A DNA stretch of 7,587 nucleotides, from NCBI GenBank assembly GCA_040401595.1, contig JBBAOE010000059.1, forward strand, positions 1 to 7,587, given 5' to 3'. A model generated the notes under the pieces. That model worked only from the letters and a program-made list of their open reading frames with translations. It was not told where the DNA came from and made no database searches. A program made the position numbers and the translations under genes. Each line of letters begins with the position of its first letter. Position 1 is the first letter of the stretch. Source of the stretch: RFPW01 sp040401595 (GTDB lineage Bacteria; Pseudomonadota; Gammaproteobacteria; Burkholderiales; Burkholderiaceae_E). Positions 6,258 to 7,587 of this stretch are shown one piece after another.

Positions 6258-7483
6258 TCTTGGAAGAGGGTCCAGGTGATGTCGGCGGCCACCTTGCCAT
6301 CTTCGCGGAGTAGTCGATCGCAGGTCTTGAGGATGAGTTCACGTGCGCCTGCAGAGACGATATCAACCAGCGCCACGTTGGGGTGGGGCAGCTCGGCGCC
6401 CTTGCCAAGAGCGCGTAGGTCGGCACACGTTTGGTTGAAGGCCAGCTGCATCCTGGACAGGTACTCAACGATGGGCTCGTCGTCACGTTGAACGTGGGAT
6501 GCGTCGCCAGGCTTGAGCTGTGCCCGGAGGGCGGAGAGCTCCGGACCATCGGCAGTGCAGGAGATGGCAGAGATGAGGATAGACACTAGGTCGTGCCATG
6601 CGCGGATGCAAGAGACCGCGGTCGTAGTGGAGCTTGCGTTGAGCGCGGGATCCAGGCGGTGGATGCCCGGGGAGGTGTAGACGTCGAAGGAGTGCCACGT
6701 GGCCGAGCTCGACAGGAGTCGGGACCACTGGCTGGCGTTGGTGACAGCGTCGCGGAGGAGATCAAGTCCGATGGTAGGCACCCACAAGTACATGCGGAGG
6801 ACCATGTTGAGGTACGAGGACTTGTTGGACTTGGCCGAGAGGAGGATCCAAACGGCAATCGCCACCAGGAAGATCTCCTTGGCGCCCCCTGGTCCCCCAA
6901 ACACGGCGTTGATGTGCTCGTATGCCACCACAAAGGCGGTGCGAGCTGCGGAGCCGGCAAGGGAGGGAACGTTGGCCATCTCGTTGTAGATCTCAGGGTA
7001 CTTGTCCTTCATCTGCTCGACGAAACCGGGGATCGAGTTGGAGAAGCTCTTGTCCCACTTGACGTACCTCGGGGCAAACGTGGAGGTCGTGATGAGCGTG
7101 GCCACGATGATGGCCAGAGAGAGGGGAGAGGTGAGTCTCTCGGGGCCCAGTGAGCTGAGCAAAGAAGCGCCTTCAGCTTGGGCCAGGTCCCAGACGTCGG
7201 CTGGAGGTGGGGCCCCCTCGGCGGCGTCGTCGGTGGGGTCGTTGGAGCCATCGCGCTGGGGTGGGTGGGTGGAAGAGAAAGCTCTTGGTTTGGAGTCACT
7301 CTCTTCTCGATGAACGGGTATTGTGCCTTGTGTCGCTCCCAAGCGACTGGAAACCGATGGTTCGGGCGTGTGATGGCCACGATCCATGAAGGAGAGCGCA
7401 CGACGAGCTCTGGAGTGGTCGTCGAGGATGTTTGGGCCATCGAAGTTGTTTGAACCATCGAAGTTGCTTGAACCATCGTCCAT
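6258..7483 (-). CDS. gag: Gag-like protein (3' end lost in assembly gap)
   Basis: The frame opens at ATG 7481-7483 and runs 408 codons to the gap. The start is the first ATG after the proposed LTR and has a strong context (A at -3, G at +4). Residues 1-100 are polar, with a small NFDG repeat and Pro/Asp/Ser-rich sequence. Hydrophobic stretches lie at 119-136 (PLSLAIIVATLITTSTF) and 203-216 (EIFLVAIAVWILLS). The part at about 225-408 is helical, and DDEPIVEYLSRMQLAFNQTCADL resembles the E-x-x-x-E-Y-x-x-R-x-x-x-L core of retrotransposon Gag domains. The zinc knuckle just beyond the gap would complete a capsid-nucleocapsid protein. The frame also stays open to the left of the gap down to 5993, but there it reads the knuckle region out of frame. 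Gag would form the particle in which reverse transcription occurs. Assignment rests on position and pattern. Confidence 0.82.
7437..7478. repeat. 18-bp tandem repeat at the Gag N terminus
   Basis: Two near-identical 18-bp units (7437-7454 and 7455-7472, one mismatch) and six bases of a third. On the minus strand they encode the SNFDG and NNFDG repeat in the first 16 residues of Gag. The unit keeps the frame, so slippage changes length without breaking the gene. Confidence 0.8.
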
Positions 7484-7551
7484 GTTCAGTTGTGAAGAAG
7501 AAGATATCGTGCTGATCTTGCGAGGTAGTGAAGATCGAGGGCTTATCGAAA
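7484..7551 (-). other. 5' leader with small hairpin; primer-binding site not recognised
   Basis: The 68-base leader between the proposed LTR end and the gag ATG has no upstream ATG. An inverted repeat, GATCTT at 7514-7519 and AAGATC at 7531-7536 with an 11-base loop, could fold in the RNA. A CTTCTTCTTC pyrimidine run precedes the start codon. The primer-binding site should start next to the LTR, at TTTCGATAAGCCCTCG, but it lacks the TGG expected for pairing with a tRNA 3' CCA. The primer may be an internal tRNA segment or the element's own RNA; I could not match either. Confidence 0.5.
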
Positions 7552-7587
7552 TGTAGCCGGCCGTCGGGCGGGGACTCGGAAATCAGT
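7552..7587 (-). repeat. Probable 3' end of the 5' LTR (partial)
   Basis: On the minus strand the sequence ends in CCGGCTACA, the inverse of TGTAG-ATCGG at the proposed 3' LTR start. A CA end about 70 bases before the first gag codon is where a 5' LTR should stop. Only 36 bases are in the window, so promoter and transcription start are outside. Confidence 0.55.

Larger units (their letters stand above)
1..7587 (-). mobile_element. Ty3-like LTR retrotransposon carrying a cytosine DNA methyltransferase domain
   Basis: The window is filled by one element read on the minus strand. The order is partial 5' LTR, leader, gag, assembly gap, zinc knuckle, linker with hydrophobic segments, protease, DNA methyltransferase, reverse transcriptase, RNase H, integrase, C-terminal tail, polypurine tract and partial 3' LTR. 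The order protease - reverse transcriptase - RNase H - integrase is that of Ty3-like (and BEL/Pao) elements and excludes Copia, where integrase comes before reverse transcriptase. The YVDD box, the HHCC and DDE integrase and the SH3-like region after it fit Ty3 best. Neither LTR is complete here, so LTR divergence and target-site duplications cannot be read. The uninterrupted pol frame suggests a recent insertion, but two active-site substitutions (protease, RNase H) leave it open whether this copy can move. Confidence 0.93.

Noticed and set aside
6258..6549. Rightward extension of the pol frame with an apparent ATG at 6549
   Set aside because: This part overlaps gag in another frame, has shadow-like composition, and is joined to pol only through unknown bases.
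7561..7587. tRNA T-arm-like string (TTCCGAGTCCCC) on the minus strand near the window edge
   Set aside because: The T-loop pattern is imperfect, no paired T stem, D arm or anticodon arm is present, and it lies within the proposed LTR.

Overview
The window holds one long retroelement on the minus strand, almost certainly from a eukaryotic nuclear genome. It is an LTR retrotransposon of the Ty3 (gypsy-like) type: Gag, then a Cys/His knuckle, a retropepsin-like protease, reverse transcriptase, RNase H and a DDE integrase. The DNA is GC-rich, the coding frames have no introns, and CpG is not obviously depleted. I cannot name the host. A protist or alga is my best guess, mainly because retrotransposons carrying cytosine methyltransferases are known from dinoflagellates and charophyte algae; confidence is low.

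Layout in the direction of transcription (right to left): the last 36 bases of a probable 5' LTR (7552-7587), a short leader with a small hairpin (7484-7551), gag (7483 down to the gap), a 100-N assembly gap (6158-6257), pol (6157 down to the TGA at 145-147), a short 3' untranslated stretch with a G-rich polypurine tract, and the first 55 bases of a probable 3' LTR (1-55). The LTR ends are inferred from matching TGTAG/CTACA termini. The window therefore spans essentially the whole internal region.

The most interesting content is a domain of about 270 residues between protease and reverse transcriptase (3802-4614). It carries the ordered motifs of a C5 cytosine DNA methyltransferase: a motif I-like segment, PCQPFS with the catalytic Cys, ENV, an RxR motif VIII, LQGWP and IGNA. 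The four main catalytic residues are present, while the SAM-binding motif I is altered. The element thus appears to encode its own DNA methyltransferase inside its polyprotein, which could let it mark its own cDNA or its insertion site.

Other unusual points are hydrophobic, potentially membrane-spanning segments in both Gag and the Gag-protease linker (one resembling an internal signal peptide), a 36-bp tandem repeat in that linker, DTF in place of the protease DTG, a His where RNase H normally has its last catalytic Asp, and a seven-residue echo of reverse transcriptase motif A in the linker. Apart from the gap, pol is open for 2003 codons without stop or frameshift, which suggests a young copy. 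Pol residue numbers below count from the first complete codon after the gap (bases 6154-6156 = residue 1).
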